From the NCBI RefSeq assembly GCF_018332715.1, contig NZ_BOQP01000034.1:186001-250000 (forward strand): 64,000 nucleotides of DNA, given 5' to 3'. This DNA is from Winogradskya consettensis. GTDB taxonomy: Bacteria; Actinomycetota; Actinomycetes; Mycobacteriales; Micromonosporaceae. A model generated the notes under the pieces. That model was not told the DNA's origin. It searched no databases and saw only the letters and a program-made list of their open reading frames with translations. Every line of letters starts with the position of its first letter. Position 1 is the first letter of the stretch. A program made the position numbers and the translations under genes. Shown in pieces: positions 61,566-64,000 of this stretch.

Positions 61566-62406
61566 TCAGAAACCCTTCGGGTGCCACACGGTCTTAGTCT
61601 CCAGCAGCGCGACCATGGGCTTCAGCCCGGGATCACCCGCGAAGTCATTCTCCGGATCACCGGGGCGCAAAACCCGCTTGAGGTTGCCTGCTGCGGCGCG
61701 TTCCAGCTCGGTGGCGAGATCGAGGTCCGTGACCCCGGCCAGGTCGATGGCGTTGACGTCGTCGTGCGAGGCGAGCCAGGGCGCGGTCTCGGCGGCGTTG
61801 CCGGTGAGAATGTTCACGACGCCGCCCGGGACGTCGGAGGTGGCGAGCACCTCGGCGAGGGTGACGGCGGCCTGCGGGCCCGCGGCGAGGACGACCACGG
61901 TGTTGCCGGTGACGATCGCCGGGGCGATGACGCTGACCAGCCCGAGGAACGAGGCCGGGGCGACGACGGCGACGACGCCGGTCGGCTCGGGCGCCGAGAT
62001 GTTGAAGAACGGGCCGGCGACGGGGTTGGCGCCGCCGTGGACCTGGGCGATCTTGTCGGCCCACCCCGCATACCAGACCCAGCGGTCCACCGCGGCTTCA
62101 ACCTCTGCCACGGGTACGCCCTGAGCAGCGAACTCATCCCGACGGCTCTCGAGCATCTCGGCGATGCGGTAGAGCACCTGCCCCCGGTTGTACGCGGTGG
62201 CCCCGGCCCATTTCGGCTGGGCGGCGCGGGCCGCGACGACGGCGTCCCGGGCGTCCTTGCGCGAGGCGAGCGCGACGTTGTCGCCGTTCACGAGATAGGT
62301 CCGTCCTGACTCGCTGCGGGGGAACTTCCCGCCGATGAACAGCTTGTAGGTCTTCCGGACGCCCAGCCGCGTGGGGGCGGCGGGGGCGGTCACGACGGGC
62401 GGCTTC

Positions 62407-62414
<8 letters not shown>
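61566..62414 (-). CDS. Truncated aldehyde-dehydrogenase-like protein without catalytic cysteine
   Basis: The 282-aa product matches the N-terminal, NAD-binding half of aldehyde dehydrogenases: KLFIGGKFPRSESGRTYLV, ARAAQPKWAGATAYNRGQVL, PEPTGVVAVVAPASFLGLVS, and GNTVVVLAAG. It ends before the catalytic Cys, and the Glu motif (ELGGK) is absent. TTG 62414 follows GGAGG six bases upstream; it overlaps the stop of the full-length dehydrogenase gene (TTGGCTAA). It may be a non-catalytic partner, as in the two-domain ALDH16 proteins. Confidence 0.85.
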
Positions 62415-63834
<1,420 letters not shown>

Positions 63835-63839
63835 TCTGA

Positions 63840-64000
63840 TCAGTCCAGGGTGAAGTAGTCCGGGCCGGCGTAGTGGCCGGTCGTGAGCTTGGTCCGCTGC
63901 ATCAGCAGGTCGTTCAGCAGCGAGGAGGCACCGAACCGGAACCAGGCCGGGTCGAGCCAGTCGTCGCCGACCGTCTCGTTGATCATCACCAGGTACTTGA
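63840..64000 (-). CDS. deoC: Deoxyribose-phosphate aldolase, C-terminal part (cut by window edge)
   Basis: The last 53 codons are visible on the minus strand: KYLVMINETVGDDWLDP, then FRFGASSLLNDLLMQR and GPDYFTLD before TGA. FRFGASSLLNDL matches the C-terminal phosphate-binding end of actinobacterial DeoC. The enzyme splits deoxyribose-5-phosphate into glyceraldehyde-3-phosphate and acetaldehyde. The dehydrogenase gene starts 5 bp downstream. Confidence 0.85.
   Translation of the reverse strand, partial: KYLVMINETVGDDWLDPAWFRFGASSLLNDLLMQRTKLTTGHYAGPDYFTLD

Overview
The window is chromosomal DNA from a high-GC actinobacterium. Codons end almost always in G or C and GTG/TTG starts are common. 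The content suggests a filamentous Micromonosporaceae member, Actinoplanes- or Micromonospora-like. This assignment is inference from gene content; no 16S rRNA gene is present. Evidence includes a conservon (sensor kinase, roadblock protein, DUF742 protein, small GTPase), an SCO4848-type membrane protein, a DUF4272 protein, and the actinobacterial order pmt/rsmI, metG, tatD, rsmA, ispE, glmU, prs, rplY, pth.

Layout. 1-7 kb: a gene tail, a VOC protein, a GAF protein with a degenerate kinase-like C-terminus, a bifunctional deacetylase/glycosyltransferase with an acidic partner, then a 1.6-kb gene-poor, repeat-rich stretch with a pentapeptide-like frame. 7-28 kb: the conserved housekeeping block (protein O-mannosyltransferase, rsmI, metG, tatD, rsmA, ispE, an ABC-F protein, two DUF4383 proteins, tRNA-Gln, glmU, prs, rplY, pth). 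A degraded segment of about 1.4 kb lies just before the tRNA. 28-33 kb: a polyprenyl sugar-phosphate transferase, cysQ-like, cysD and cysN. 33-40.7 kb: galK/galE, trpS and followers, and a TetR regulator divergent from a membrane protein with two matched operators. 40.8-50.8 kb: nucleoside salvage (BMP-type ABC importer, cytidine deaminase, thymidine phosphorylase, adenosine deaminase). 51-56.4 kb: the conservon. 56.5-61.5 kb: small genes, then a two-gene minus-strand operon whose 765-aa product carries the same C-terminal tail as the conservon kinase. 61.5-64 kb: deoC (partial) with two aldehyde dehydrogenase genes.

How the parts work together. Nucleosides would enter through the BMP/ABC system. 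They would be deaminated (cytidine and adenosine deaminases) and phosphorolysed (thymidine phosphorylase). Deoxyribose phosphate would be cleaved by DeoC to acetaldehyde, which the neighbouring dehydrogenase could oxidise. CysD/CysN make adenylyl sulfate and the CysQ-like phosphatase would remove the downstream nucleotide by-product. GalE/GalK, the O-mannosyltransferase, the deacetylase/glycosyltransferase and the polyprenyl sugar transferase point to envelope glycoconjugate synthesis.

Most interesting observations: (i) the tail shared by the conservon kinase and the 765-aa protein, whose N-terminus loosely resembles an IS110 transposase; (ii) short direct repeats that span or reiterate the 3' end and stop codon of at least four unrelated genes; (iii) an ABC transporter ATPase gene with no ATG/GTG/TTG start in the right place, apparently starting at CTG; (iv) a GAF protein whose kinase motifs are lost.
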